A program made the translations under genes and the position numbers. Positions 46,044 to 57,429 of a stretch of 64,000 nucleotides of DNA are shown here, in pieces; position 1 is the stretch's first letter, and every line of letters starts with the position of its first letter. The notes beneath the pieces were generated by a model, which searched no databases, had not been told where the DNA came from, and was given only the letters and a program-made list of their open reading frames with translations. Location: positions 1,426,001-1,490,000 of the forward strand of contig RCSZ01000001.1 of assembly GCA_014898425.1 (NCBI GenBank), given 5' to 3'. Source of the stretch: Botryotinia globosa. Lineage: Eukaryota > Ascomycota > Leotiomycetes > Helotiales > Sclerotiniaceae.

Positions 46044-46730
46044 ATGCTTACTAAAAAATTCATCAATCTACGAATAGTTAGTTATCTCTTCTCCAGTCTT
46101 CTATCTCTATTTTTACTTCATTTCCATCACCATCACTCACCACCATCACCGTCGCCCATCACCATCACTCACCACCATCACTCATCACCATCACCCATCA
46201 CCATCACCCATCACCATCACCGTCGCCCATCACCATCACCCATCACCATCACGGATCACTCATCACCGTCGCGCATCACCATCGCACAGCACTGACATTC
46301 TATCCCTATCCCTCGATCTCTCTATTTTTATCGCACAATATCTATTACAAATCAAACTCTCTCTTATAGTGTGTTGTATACAAGAGTTGTATTTTTTAGC
46401 ATCTGTTGATTGGAACAGCCCTTTTAGTGGTAGTCTTTTCAGCACCTGTTGATTGGAACAGCCCTTCTAGTGGTAGTCTTTTCAGCACCTGTTGATTGGA
46501 ACAGCCCTTCTAGTGGTAGTCTTTTCAGCACCTGTTGATTGGAACAGCCCTTTTAGTGGTAGTCTTTTCAGCACCTGTTGGTTGGAACAGCCCTTCTAGT
46601 GGTAGTCTTTTCAATACCTGTTTATATATTAGGTTTTGTGAACCGCTTCTATCCTTCATTTTGTTCAAGGGCAAAGGCTGCTTTATAGCCTGGGTGGGTT
46701 GGGAATCATACCTAAAGTGTGGGCTAATAG
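46044..46730 (+). repeat. Dispersed repeat, copy 2, with His/Pro-type microsatellite
   Basis: Relative of 27392-27800. 46115-46290 is an imperfect 'catcac' microsatellite; 46399-46613 is a clean 43-bp minisatellite; the end carries the shared 'aaagtgtgggct' block. A short open frame over the microsatellite codes His-rich peptide but has no support as a gene. Confidence 0.65.
46399..46613 (+). repeat. 43-bp minisatellite, five units
   Basis: Units begin at 46399, 46442, 46485, 46528 and 46571 with the core 'gttgattggaacagccct'. They differ by single bases. A sixth unit decays after about 10 bases. The unit is not a multiple of three, which argues against coding. Confidence 0.9.
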
Positions 46731-47022
46731 AGTTACAGTATCCAGTTTACAGGGCGCTAAATGAGTTAAAATTAAGAATGCTTTCTGTCAGTTTGATAAT
46801 CTTCACTAATTAGCAGGACACCTTGCTCTCTACACAGGTTATCCGGCTAACGAAAGAAAATCAAAGTACATTCTTGTTGACCTTACCTACTATCTTTATC
46901 ATTCGATCCTCTCAATCCTCGTTCCTAATCAGTATGGGTGGACTATGTAGCCGACTTGATGTTGACGTTAGCGGCATTATCTCTTTCTGCGTTGTTATGT
47001 GTATTCACGAATTCCATAGCAG
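46731..47022. other. Upstream region of the gene at 47023
   Basis: Fewer than 300 bases; no independent gene. Probable promoter for the following gene. Confidence 0.4.
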
Positions 47023-48263
47023 ATGACGATCGTTCGTCGAAGCGTTGCAGATTTGGTATGCGTAGTACAAGAGAAAGATGTTGTAAGTCTTCAAGTTCCT
47101 CAGTTTAAGGTACAAATGACCGACTATGCTGAGCAGGTATTGGCACACTTGATTAAAAGTCTTGAGCAATTAAACAGCACAGAAGTATCAAAGTTGCAAC
47201 TGAAAAAGATATCACGGCACATTGGCTCATCTAACGCTCGTTCGAAACCAACATCATGTAAGGATGTGGAAAGCAAACATCTTTCTAAATTCATCGCTAC
47301 GTTCCAGAATCAACAAGCCAATACACAAACATTTATCGAAGACAAGAGTCCAAAATGGCGCGAAAATTACACTCTTTTTTGGGGGGACACTAGCTTTTCA
47401 ACAGGGTTTACATTCACAAGCATTGGCCAGCTTTCACGATGCATCGATAGATCCGAGGACGAAGAAATGTTGAATTCAATGCGGCGACGTATACTTCTAT
47501 TTATGTTCTTTTTCATAAAAGAGAAAATTAAAAAAAGGATTCAAAGTGTAATCAAAAAGTTGCCCAACGGGACACCCTATCAATCATTGGCCATCTCCAT
47601 CGTTGTCAACAACACTTGCGAGTCGGATGTCACCCAAGATGAGAGATCAAGGATCCAAGAAAAGACAAATAAAAGAATGCGTATAGGCGAAAGATATGCT
47701 CAACTACAAGATGATATACTCTTGAAGCTGGGCAGATTGCCGGCAGTACTCATGTAAGTATAATACCTATCTAGACGAATACTTGCCAGTTAATTCTGAG
47801 TTGAAGTGAAAAATGCACTCAAAACGAATACCACATGATTCAACAGTATCTCAATACGATGCCATGTTCCGAAGCCCACAGTGCCCTGGTAGTGGATCTC
47901 AAAAATGCCTTTGTAGGTGGTGATACCCTTGAGGATGCACAACTAGATGCGATTATCGAGTCTGGAAAATGCCGTCTCGATCAACCACACGCTGAGAGGC
48001 CTCGAGTGCCTGAAATGAGCTTCGAAAGCGGATCTTTGAATCCAGGTCAGGGTTCTCCGACCGATGGACGTATGGAAATTGAGAGCAATGGTGAGCAACC
48101 TGAGGGTAATGAAGCGATTGAGAAGAATGTTGCAATAATGGCCGAGGTTTGCATGCTAGAGAGCCGTCTTGGAATTGTCCAATTTTATTGTTTCGCGCTC
48201 AGCGATCTTCAGATATATATGAAAGAATGCAAATTACTTCGCCGACTCTTCCAAGTGAATTGA
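47023..48263 (+). CDS. Hypothetical protein, two exons
   Basis: Exons 47023-47753 and 47807-48263 join across a 53-nt intron (GTAAGT donor, GAAG acceptor) into 395 residues. The N-terminal part is mostly helical (VQMTDYAEQVLAHLIKSLEQ) with a very basic hydrophobic segment near residue 160 (LLFMFFFIKEKIKKRIQSV). Exon 2 contains a polar, low-complexity stretch (SFESGSLNPGQGSPTDGRME) and a helical C terminus. No known domain recognised. Gene-like coding bias and clean splicing support it. Tail-to-tail with the DUF3716 gene. Possibly a lineage-restricted accessory gene. Confidence 0.65.
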
Positions 48264-48617
48264 GAGATAAATTTGATATATAAAGTTGTGTAAGGGTTGA
48301 GGGAGGGATGAACATTCGATCGTAAATGCTTATGCGTTGTTCAGATGTGGTTAGGCTCTGAGTTGTAGATGGAAAACGATTAGAGCTTGAAAACCATTAA
48401 TTTACACATACACGAGATTACTTCGGTACGATTATGATTTAATTCAGATAATGTTACACTTGGAAATTTTTGTACTGAATTGAGTACGATTCTGACTTCA
48501 AGGTTTTTACAATGCTTACTACAACTACTCCCCAAAAAACAAGAAAAGGAAAGACGAAAAAATAACAAGTCATAATTAGCTCATCCCCTTCTCCTACAAA
48601 CAGTTTTCCCAACTTCC
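48264..48617. other. Spacer between convergent genes
   Basis: Holds two further 'gtacgatt'-type words (about 48424 and 48484) like those in the array at 50.0-50.5 kb. No gene. Confidence 0.4.
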
Positions 48618-49864
48618 TCAACTTTCATCGAGGCGGGGATCTATCATGAGATCTTGCGTTTCCTCAACTCCATCTTCTTTCTCATCTGTACTATCACACT
48701 TTTCTTCACTCTTCTTCTTGTTTATCTTCCTCAAACGTAATCGAGTCTTTCGGAGGGCAGTCAAAATATCATTGGCTTTATCTTCAAGGTCGTCTCTCCC
48801 ATCAGAATCCATTGCCATCAACTGCTCAATTAAGACCTCTTCGGAACCCCCGGTTCGTTTTTTCGAAGTACTTTTGGAGGCTATACGTGCATTCTTAGAT
48901 GGAGCAAGAAAGAAGTGGTCCTTTTGTGCTGAGGGAATAGTCAGTGACGGTTTTCGTGCATTATGTGAACAGAAAACTTACGTCGTAAAGAGCAACGCTT
49001 GCCTAGATTGTTGACATGACAATTCGCACAGGAACCTTGCAGAAACCCCTCCAATGCTACACATTCTTCCCATGGTCCGGCCGGTCGACCTTTGTTACCA
49101 CAAGAATTGCATTTGGAAGTGAAAACTTCACCCCTCTCTTGTACGAGATGCGCTTCCACACTGGTGTTATTTTGCGTACCATCAGGCTTAAGTACTGCAC
49201 TTGTTCTGTTGGGCATGTACTTGAGATTGCGTTTTATTTTATGGCTCTCGATATCCCGCATGCGCTCAGTTGTCGTAATAGGGATTTGGAAAGGCGTTTC
49301 GAATTGCTGGCGATGTGCAGCCTCTGAAGATGTCGATCGAGTACGCTTAGAATTTGATGTGCTGGAAACCGAATCATTCGCTGGCTTCCTTTTTTTGGTA
49401 TTTTGAGCTCCAAGTTTTTCGTTCTCGGTTTCCACATTTTCAACATTCGCGGTTGATCCATCAATCACCTTATTAATTTCATGGCCGTCGGCATTATCAA
49501 ATTCAATAGAAGCATCAGTTCGCGTATTCTCGATTTGTTGAATAGTAGTAGAGGTGGAGTTCTCCAAGTCTTTGGAAATGTCAGGAGTATCTAGGATTTC
49601 GCATTGATGAATGTTCTGAGCTTCAGCTTCTTGCGCTTGATCACTGCTAGGCCTGGCGCTTTTGTTGGCTTCTTGATTTATGAGTATGTTGGGCGGTTTG
49701 GGTTGATGATGGGCGTTAACTGTAGCGGCATCTGATGCATTCACACTGCCAGCATATCGAATGACTGCATTTATTAACGTTGCTTCGCTCTGTTTGTCGT
49801 TCATATCTTCTCCGATCGTTGAATTTATCTCAATTGATTTAGTTGGTGAGGGTTGGCTCTTCAT
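48618..49864 (-). CDS. DUF3716-type Cys-cluster protein
   Basis: Exons 48982-49864 and 48618-48928, joined over a 53-nt intron (GTAAGT, branch CTGAC, acceptor CTCAG), give 397 residues. Residues 1-200 are low-complexity and polar. A basic tract (KKRKPANDS; SKRTRSTSS) could be a nuclear signal. The Cys cluster near residue 250 follows CNSCGNKGRPAGPWEEC, then GSCANCHVNNLGKRCSL, which is the DUF3716 pattern of fungi. The second exon ends in charged helices (TALRKTRLRLRKINKKKSEE). The function of DUF3716 is unknown; metal binding and chromatin or nucleic-acid contact are plausible. Intact. Confidence 0.75.
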
Positions 49865-50716
49865 TGATTTGTCAGCTGCTGTGTAATTGCTGGGGAAACT
49901 TCAATTGTCTCCGTTTTTCAACAGCTTTGGACATATCTTTCTTGTTTGTACTAATACGAATTCTAGTGAATCGAAATAAGGATGCACAATGGATATATTT
50001 AATCAGAATTTTGCCTCCAAATTTGTTACTAATGTCTCTGCATGAGATGAGTACGTTTAGTTCTTAGCATTCGATTGGCGAATGAATAATCTCCATGAGG
50101 CTTAGTACTTACATGAGTACGATTAGGTCTTAGTGTCCGCCTAGTCACTCCGCCCCTTCCATCTAATTTCCTATGATGCAGTACTTGTTTGAGTACGATT
50201 AGTTCTTAAAATTCAACAGGTGGATAGATATTCTAGAATGAGGCTTAGTTCCTGCATGAGTACGAATTCTGTAGATTCTATCATAAATAAGGTCTCTTTT
50301 GGGTACGACTAGGTCTTACAACTCGAAGGTAGGCGGATTTTCTCAAATCGGGCTTAGTACTTGTTTGAGCACGATTAGGTCTCAAGATCATGATTGGTTA
50401 TTGTGCCTTTAGTCGAAATCTTTTGCACTCGTACTATTATAAGTACGAATCGGTCTTACCGTTGATCCACGAACCTTCATCAAACCCCCCCTTTCGATCC
50501 AGCCAGTATTAGGACACATGCATGAATGCTTCAAAACGAGCAGAAATTAATATGCATGGTCTTACACCCTTCAATGTAGTCAAACGATTGAATTGCAGTA
50601 AATATATATAAACCCTCTTTTCTCCTCTCCGACTTTGTAGTTCCCAACCATCAAAACAACTCTTCATCACCAAAACAAACCCCTCGAAGTTTATCAATTG
50701 TTCCTCTACAATCGTT
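49865..50716. promoter_or_regulatory. Divergent spacer with an array of GAGTACGATTAGGTCTTA-like repeats
   Basis: Seven copies or near copies of 'gagtacgattaggtctta' start at about 50049, 50115, 50191, 50257, 50301, 50367 and 50451, all in one orientation with spacings of 44-84 bases. A 'ggcttagtactt' word recurs between them. They lie between the DUF3716 gene and the small gene at 50717, so they could be binding sites or a decayed tandem repeat. Confidence 0.6.
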
Positions 50717-51054
50717 ATGTCCAGTCTGAATCAAAATACTGTCAACGCTATAGCTGCAGCTATAGTTGTAGAAGGCGATGACCCGCAAATGCAAGGTATG
50801 TTATCACATTACAAGAATGAATTCATCTCACTAAATGAAAATGAGCAGATATCGAGGAAGGTCTAGGACATCTATTGCAATATCACCTGAATGCTACTCG
50901 TATCAATCATGGATCTATCAATGTGAACAGAATGGCTTTTCGTGTCTTTCAAGACATGGATGTTGTGATGGACGATTTCACGATTGTGAAGGCTGTGTTA
51001 CCTTCTGCAAAATGTATCACAACTACCCTTAAACCATTATATGCGGAAAGATGA
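50717..51054 (+). CDS. Small hypothetical protein, two exons
   Basis: Exons 50717-50795 and 50849-51054 with a 53-nt GT..AG intron give 94 residues. It begins MSSLNQNTVNAIAAAIVVEG and continues with QYHLNATRINHGSINVNRM and FQDMDVVMDDFTIVKAVLP. No family recognised. Exon 2 has no early ATG in this frame, so it is invisible without splicing. The promoter lies in the repeat array upstream. Moderately confident because the intron restores a long clean frame. Confidence 0.55.
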
Positions 51055-51495
51055 AGAAGAAAAAACAGTATTTATTTATTTATTTATTTATTAGCTTTAC
51101 ATCCAGGGGGCAAGAACCAGGCTTACCGCGACCTCCCAGGGGGTACCGTGGATGTGCTAGCTAGACTAATCTACGACCCTATTGAACAATAGGAAATGTT
51201 AAAGTAATAGATCATCTAGCAGGGTATATGCGAAGATTTAATGGATAGCATTGATATTGGGTTAATGGAAATGGAAATCATGTGATGTATATGAATAGGG
51301 AATATATTTGGGACTCTATTGCAGTATGGTAGAACTAGCAATTGTGAGGTATGATCTTGGCTGTGTAACAAACAATGGAAGAAAATGGCTACGAGGAGAA
51401 GACGCGGAAACGTGCATATAATCAACAATCTTTTCTACCATCTTTTTTACCATCTTTCTTCTTTTTATCATTTGATACAAATCATTCAATTCTTC
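51055..51495. other. Intergenic with 'ttta' microsatellite
   Basis: Begins with a 'attt' repeat (about 51071-51095) and a block of GC-rich 'caggggg' words. No gene; the last part would be the promoter of the kinase-like gene. Confidence 0.4.
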
Positions 51496-52437
51496 ATGAT
51501 GGCTAGTTGTGCCTCTTCCCCCTCATCACCTTCCTCATCACCACCTCTATCATCGGATAATATGATTCAACCAGATTTTGATGAAACTCGAGGCCCATTG
51601 GTATGATTTTTTTATCTCGATATTTTAATTGAGCAATTTTTAATCTTTCTAGGAATTTCGTATGGGCTTCAGGTTGATAAATGCCACTGTTGCTGAACGA
51701 ATCGATCCCCGGCGAACTGTTTACCGCTTGAAAATTGAAAAGCCATCTATCCTCGATTGTATTCCAATTTTATTTATTCGATCGATATTGGAAAGGTTTT
51801 TCAACTTTTATCCATATTTCAAAACTTTCTATCCCGAATGCTTTCTACCACCTACAGTTATCCTCAAAAAACGCAAGCCTGATTGGGATAAAGAGTTTGA
51901 AGTTGAAAAACAAATGTATCGTCGCCTTCAGCCTCTTCAAGGAAAATTCATACCGTATTTCTATGGTGAAGCAATATACGATGGGGCACCAGCATTGGTT
52001 CTATCCGAAATTATCGGCCGAAGATTGTTCGATATTACCATGAAACATGGAGAGGATGATGAATTCCAAAGAAAGTTAGAGGTGGTTTACAAAGCGTTGA
52101 CTATATATGGAGTAGCTCATAATGATTCAAAACTAGATAATGCTATTGATGTTGGAGATCGAGTAATGATTTTTGATTTGGAACAATGTACCATCGAGCA
52201 AACGGGCTGGGAAGGGAGTGTTAATAAGGGGAATACATATGATTTATTATATTTTCTTCGATTAAATCGTCAGTGTGAGGATGAGAAGAAACAACGGGAA
52301 GAGGAAAGACGAAAGCTATGGGAGAAGGAAGCTATGGGGGGAAGAAGAAGGTATTGTGCACAAAGCCTAATCTATCACTTTTCTAATATATTTTTAGGCC
52401 TTGGGAGCCGAGACGTTCAAGTCGACGAGAAGAATAG
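51496..52437 (+). CDS. Divergent fungal protein-kinase-like protein
   Basis: Exons 51496-51600, 51653-52350 and 52398-52437; introns 52 and 47 nt. The second intron has a TCTAAT branch and TTTTTAG acceptor; without it the frame would run on to 52471. Product 280 residues. A Ser/Pro-rich N terminus precedes RTVYRLKIEK, a candidate ATP Lys in VILKKRKPDWDKEFEVEKQM, hinge-like LVLSEIIG and the catalytic loop HNDSKLDN (HxDxxxxN). The DFG position reads FDLE. This is the small kinase-like fold common in filamentous fungi. Asp in the loop is kept, so phosphotransfer is possible, but the altered DFG and short C-lobe leave activity uncertain. Confidence 0.7.
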
Positions 52438-53567
52438 AGTGGTTTGGGTGCTTTTTCTGTTAGCTGAGTAGAGAATAAGGCAAGTCTGGGTGATAGCTAA
52501 GGACTGAGTTGGAATAGAGATTGCAACAGAAAGGATGGGCGAATGAGAATAGGCTATGGGATGGGATGGCACCGAACTTATTCACATGACGCAATTAGAA
52601 AATCCTCCCCCAGCTAGGAATATTATTAAAGAGTTGTTTCTATAAAGAAAAATAGCATAACATATTGTGCCCACCTCTTGAGTTTTGTTGAATACTGTAC
52701 CTGGATCGCCGCTTGTGTCCTATGCGGGAGGGCGTCATGAATTTCCTCCCACGAGCACCCACGCTTTTTCATTCCGAGGATCGTCTTATTTTCACACTGA
52801 TGGTGTCAATCTATTCAAGGAATCATGAAACAAAAAGCCCAGATAAGGGAGCGATGAGATGAGAAAGGACGAGTTCTCACTCCGCATCATCTTGAAAACT
52901 GTTTGCATACTCTGGGTATGTAGAAAGAAGTCTCATGGCATCAAAGCATGATCATTTGCTTACTATGGCTGATGAGGCTATAGTAATCGTATACTTCTAT
53001 TTGGTCGATCTCAAAAATATATTCAAATACACCATTTTATTAGTTTTTAGAAATTAGATTATTATTCTTTTAAATAGTTTTTTTTTAGAATAAATTCAAC
53101 AATTTAATTATTTATATATAAATAATATTTATAATAAGATCTTTTTTTTAAAGAATTAATAAATATAATATATATTTTTAAAATTTTCTTGTTAAAAAGT
53201 TCTTGAGAATTCGCTTATTTTAGCTATAATTTCTAATATATTAGAATTTCAAAATATTAAATAAATATTTTATAATATATAAAATTTCTAAAAAGAAAAT
53301 AAATAGTTTTTATTAAAGAAAATATAAAAATAAATGAATTGATATAGTTATTTCAAAAATAAATATATAATTTTTTTTAAACCTAAATATATTTAAATGA
53401 TGAGTTTTGGTGTAAAATGACTGTCGACCAAATAGAAGTGCCCTAGTACTATAGTTATGATGAAATCATGATAAATCACGTATTTTAGCCGAAAGTCGAA
53501 TATAAGATAGATAACATGATACTATCAAGAACTATAAAAGTCCTGGAAATTCTGAGTCGAGCCCTGA
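52438..53567. other. Intergenic, partly AT-rich
   Basis: No gene. 53030-53400 is an AT island. Confidence 0.5.
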
Positions 53568-53954
53568 TCATTCTACACTCGCGATTCCATCAACCTCCAT
53601 CACACATGCTGAAATATGAGACAGGACAAAGAATTGGTAAAGGATTTTCTCGAAATAAAAATTAGTACTATAAGAAAATTTCAGTTGCTGTTGTGATTTA
53701 AGCACACGTGGTTGCACACTAGGGGGAGCTAGTGCATTGTAGCTAGAGAAGGTTCTATAAGAACCTTCCTGTGCCTGTATAGAGTTCATTACTTCAACAG
53801 TTGCGGTCAAATTAAGTAACTTAGATTTAATGTTTAGTCTTCGCCGGTTTTTGACACAGGAGTTTATAACCAGCCTCTGACGTTCCTCTATCGTGCTTGC
53901 TCTGTCATCGTCATGCCCGCTGTTATCGTACGGTCTTTGATGTACCATCTTCAT
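53568..53954 (-). CDS. Uncertain 128-codon open frame
   Basis: Open frame starting MKMVHQRPYDNSGHDDDRAS with charged N-terminal half. No domain seen. It stands between an AT island and a Helitron-like remnant, so it may be part of a transposon relic. Confidence 0.25.
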   Translation of the reverse strand: MKMVHQRPYDNSGHDDDRASTIEERQRLVINSCVKNRRRLNIKSKLLNLTATVEVMNSIQAQEGSYRTFSSYNALAPPSVQPRVLKSQQQLKFSYSTNFYFEKILYQFFVLSHISACVMEVDGIASVE

Positions 53955-54176
53955 TACACCGTCGTTATATGTCGTAGGTAGTATCGCGTGCTAGGGATGA
54001 GGCCGAATGCACTTCCGGTGATGTCGATACAGGGCACATTGAACAGGACGCGAGTCTGCATGACACCTTAGCAACCTCATAATTCACCTCTGAGCCGAAG
54101 AGATGATTATTGCCCGATTGCATGTGCAAATTTTGGTGCATCGGTATCGCGGTCACTAGCACCACTATTCGGTTCA

Positions 54177-54539
54177 TTGTGTAAGTTTCTTCCAGGATAC
54201 GGTAAAACCGTCAACAGTCTCCCGACGCTCCCTGCGGAACTCGATGTCCTCTTGCTACAGCCCTCGGAGGGTGTATTGCGGTCTGACGAGAGGTACCGCA
54301 ACAAGTTCCGCTTGGGTTTTCGCGTCCGGCGAGAGCCTGTGATACAATGTTTATCCTTCCTTAAGGCCCACCACCCGGACTACCACTGGGTTGAGATCTC
54401 TTCCGCCCGGATTCAAGCCTTGCCCGTCGACGGCGATGTGTCATCGTCGTTTCCCAGGGTTGTTGATGACCCCCCACCCGAGGATGAGATAGAAAACAGT
54501 CCGATACCAGACGATCTTCCTCCTCCTTTTCGAAAATAA
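54177..54539 (+). pseudogene. Helitron-type N-terminal (DUF6570-like) fragment
   Basis: The frame contains MCKFLPGYGKTVNSLPTLP, then FRVRREPVIQCLSFLKAHHP, RIQALPVDGDV and a Pro/Glu-rich end. The arrangement R-R-V-I-x-x-L-x-x-L-x-x-x-HP-x-Y followed by I-x-x-LP-x-DG-x-V is the pattern I know from the N-terminal domain found with fungal Helitron helicases. No helicase follows, so this is a truncated copy. GC-richer than its surroundings, as expected of a more recent arrival. Confidence 0.45.
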
Positions 54540-54926
54540 TGTGAAGACTCATGTTTAAGCTCTTCTGGTCTGCTGTGGTTGGAAGTGTTTTGATGATGTT
54601 CCCAATCAGTTTGAGGATTCGATGGCTTAGCAGAGCCATGGGAATATGAAGATAAGGGAAAAGTAGCCAGAAATTCCTCTTGCTCAGTCAATAAGACAGG
54701 GAGGTTATGATGCAAGGATGTCCCGGATCTGTGCTGCGCAATTTCATCTGAGGTGTACAGGTCGATCTCGCTTTGGAGAAACGTAAACTGAGTCGATACA
54801 GAGAATTCTTACGACGCATGGCGAGTTTGAATGACCAGATGAGGAAGTGTTGGAAAGGAATTGAAGAATAGAGGGTTAAGAGAAAACCACCGGGTGGGGG
54901 CGAGACCACGATCTCTTCTATTGTAT

Positions 54927-55377
54927 CTAAATACTATCAAAACCTGAATCAAATATCTTCCTAGGCTTCAAGACCCTTTCACGAGAGCTTATAGCTGTTG
55001 GGAGTTTCTTGCTGATTTCCGGTTGACTTTTCACTATTTTAAGCTTTCTCTGATCATTCACTTTCGGAGTCCTAATAGGATTTGTAGTCCTTCTGAACAT
55101 CTTTTCTGCTGTATCTCTTCTGGATGCCCGTGGATCGTCGGACGAAACTTCAAAGCTGCGTGGGGATTTTCGAGGACCAGCATGCGGTTTTCCAGTACCA
55201 GCTTGCATGTTCGATTTGATCACAACCTGTTGTAAAGGCTTGACACCTGTGATTTGATTCGTATTTAGACTGCAACAAGTCGTAGATGGTAACTGGTACC
55301 GATTTTCGAATCGATCTATAAATAGCTGAGCTTGTGCCTTTTCTAGTATAATATCTTATATCAAAGTTGGAATCCAA
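54927..55377 (-). CDS. Uncertain small gene in two frames
   Basis: An upstream frame (MDSNFDIRYYTRKGTSSAIY, from 55377) and a downstream basic frame (GTGKPHAGPRKSPRSFEV, to 54927) overlap near 55200 in different phases. Only implausibly short introns would join them. Either a frameshifted gene or two chance frames. No family recognised. Confidence 0.25.
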
Positions 55378-55741
55378 TCCACCAGGTAATACACCTTACT
55401 ATTAATATCCTCTTTTCCAATAATATTGTAAAATTCATAATCACACTAAATATTCAAAATCTGTGTGATGTAATATAAACTTTAAAAAATATTGTTTATA
55501 TTTAACCCGAAGTGATATCATGTAGAAGAATTACAGAATTCTGGGGTTTTTTTTATCATAACAAATATCAGTAATTTCAAAAACATTCTAATTGTTTTTA
55601 AGGGATTTATTATTAATGGCTATAGCCAAATAATATTTATCATTACACATAAGATTCAAGAATAAAAACTTATAATTGATTTCATAATATATAAAAGACT
55701 TGATTAACATTATATTAATAATATTTAAATTAAGTTGGTCT

Positions 55742-55957
55742 ATGTATCCGTCGCTTCATGAGAAATTATCACGCTTGCTGAAAGTGGATAATCTCTATTT
55801 TGACTTTTATGAAATTGATGACGCTGTCAGTTGTATCAAGGAATATGATACAAGTACTATGGGTCGATTTGTATGCCACAACCATGCATGCGGCTCTGAT
55901 GAATGGTCAAGTAAGCGAATCGCTATCACTATAATTCCCCCGCATCTAAAACCTTAA
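55742..55957 (+). pseudogene. 3CxxC zinc-finger family, truncated N-terminal part
   Basis: MYPSLHEKLSRLLKVDNLYF is followed by MGRFVCHNHACGSDEWSSKR and IAITI. The block 'MGRF-C-x-N-x-x-C-x-x-x-x-W-x-S-K-x-IAITI' is the start of the fungal 3CxxC-type zinc-finger domain. The expected continuation (YNA.VY.QRC..C) is missing; the frame ends after PPHLKP at 55957. A truncated relic next to AT-rich DNA and a MITE. Confidence 0.6.
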
Positions 55958-56418
55958 ATCAATACTCCACTCGCTCATGTATGTAATCAACCCTGAATTC
56001 CGACCCCTCGTGATAAAAGTAGCCCCATCTCAGTCTTGCGCTCACCCTCTCCAAACTGTTCGTTGCACATTATATAATCTAGCTTCTCTATAGTAAGAAT
56101 TATATTGAATAAGGAAAAGGATGCTTTTATCAATATTATTCTCTATTACTCATTTCACTAAAAAAAAATCAACTAAAATAATCAAAGAAGTTTAAATGAA
56201 TATTTATTTTTAAATCTAAATCTTGTTCGAATTGAAATAATTTTTAAATTGATTAAATAAACACAATTGAATTTAATATTTATAAAAAATGGATATTCAT
56301 AATATTTCTAATCAAGTTTTTTATCGTAAAATATATTTTATTTATAAACAAGATTTTCTAACTCGAAGTATTCCAATCTTAATTACCTGTGATAATATCT
56401 TATCTGAAGCCCATAAGC
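55958..56418. other. AT-rich spacer
   Basis: No gene. Runs from the truncated 3CxxC relic into the MITE. Confidence 0.4.
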
Positions 56419-56767
56419 TATCCCCTAGAGTGCGGGAAAATGGCGCTCAATATGGCCTGTGCGATAGATCTTGAATAATAAAGCCTTATTGAATAGAATA
56501 GTTATTTTAATAGGGTTTCAATCATATTATTTATAAATTAGAATATTGATTTCAAATTTCGAGGTTTTTAAATTTAAAAAAAGATTAAAGATTGAAAATT
56601 AGTATATATTATTATATGCAAAATTTTGATACAGAAATTATATTGATTGAATTTTATATTAGAGAATACTTGTAAATATTGGATTAAATTCAAGGAATCC
56701 TAATGATCTAATTGGTTAATAACTCCTTATTAAGCGAGGGCGCCGAATGTTCGCACTCTAGGGAATA
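56419..56767 (+). mobile_element. 349-bp MITE family, copy 3
   Basis: Starts 'tatcccctagagtgcgggaa' and ends with a diverged inverse at about 56767. The interior 'cttgaataataaag', 'attgaat' and 'gattgaaaattagtatata' words match copy 1 in order. Confidence 0.8.
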
Positions 56768-56914
56768 GACTTGACTCATCTAATTCAATATATATTTGAA
56801 GAAAAAAAAAGATTCTATGTATCAATAACTAATACTTGTGAACGGTTTACCGTTATCGCTCTTCCATTTTTCGATTACTCTATCGGATGGTAGATTGTAA
56901 TGTTTTTATGCCTT

Positions 56915-57424
56915 TCATGCCCAACCTGTGCTGTTCTTGAGGAATTGTTTGAATTTCTCGTACATTTCTTGTTCGTCCATAACAGGTGAACTATCGTTGC
57001 TTGTGATATTTTCTTTGACCCCATGTCCTCTGTCTCTGCTATGCGATATACTATGGAAAGTTAGTTGTATAATGTCATCGGAAGCAATTGAACTTACACG
57101 TAGTCGTCCCATGTGCTATTCTTAGAATCATTATTCAATGGGTTTGAGTCTTTCCATCCGTTGTGCCTTGAATTCTTCCATCCATTGTTCCCTGTCAATT
57201 GTGTTTGATGTGCCTCTGGTGGTGCGCGAATGTAAGAAGTTGTAGTAATTATCACGACGACGAACCCGAGCAACCCCACCAAAACCACAATCCCTTAAAG
57301 AATAATTTTCGAGTTCATCTTTTGTCCCAACTACCATCTTACTACCATTATATTCCTTACATTTACCTTTGTAAAAGCTTGATGCAACCAACTCAAAGGC
57401 CGTACCCCGACAAATGATCACCAT
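56915..57424 (-). CDS. Small single-pass membrane protein
   Basis: Three exons (57367-57424, 57098-57293, 56915-57050) join over introns of 73 and 47 nt (GTAAAT and GTAAGT donors) into 129 residues. Start MVIICRGTAFELVASSFYK, then a strong membrane segment GIVVLVGLLGFVVVIITTTS (about residues 20-40), followed by a polar tail with two NGWK words and a C-terminal EQEMYEKFKQFLKNSTGWA. The likely topology is a type II anchor. No family recognised. A TIR element ends only a few bases upstream of the ATG, so its original promoter is separated or lost. Confidence 0.5.
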
Positions 57425-57429
57425 TCTTA

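Noticed and set aside
46044..46295. His-rich plus-strand frame
   Set aside because: Produced by a 'catcac' microsatellite in a dispersed repeat; the sister repeat does not keep the frame.
54361..54715. Minus-strand frames of about 90-100 codons
   Set aside because: Antisense to the Helitron-like fragment; no motif of their own.
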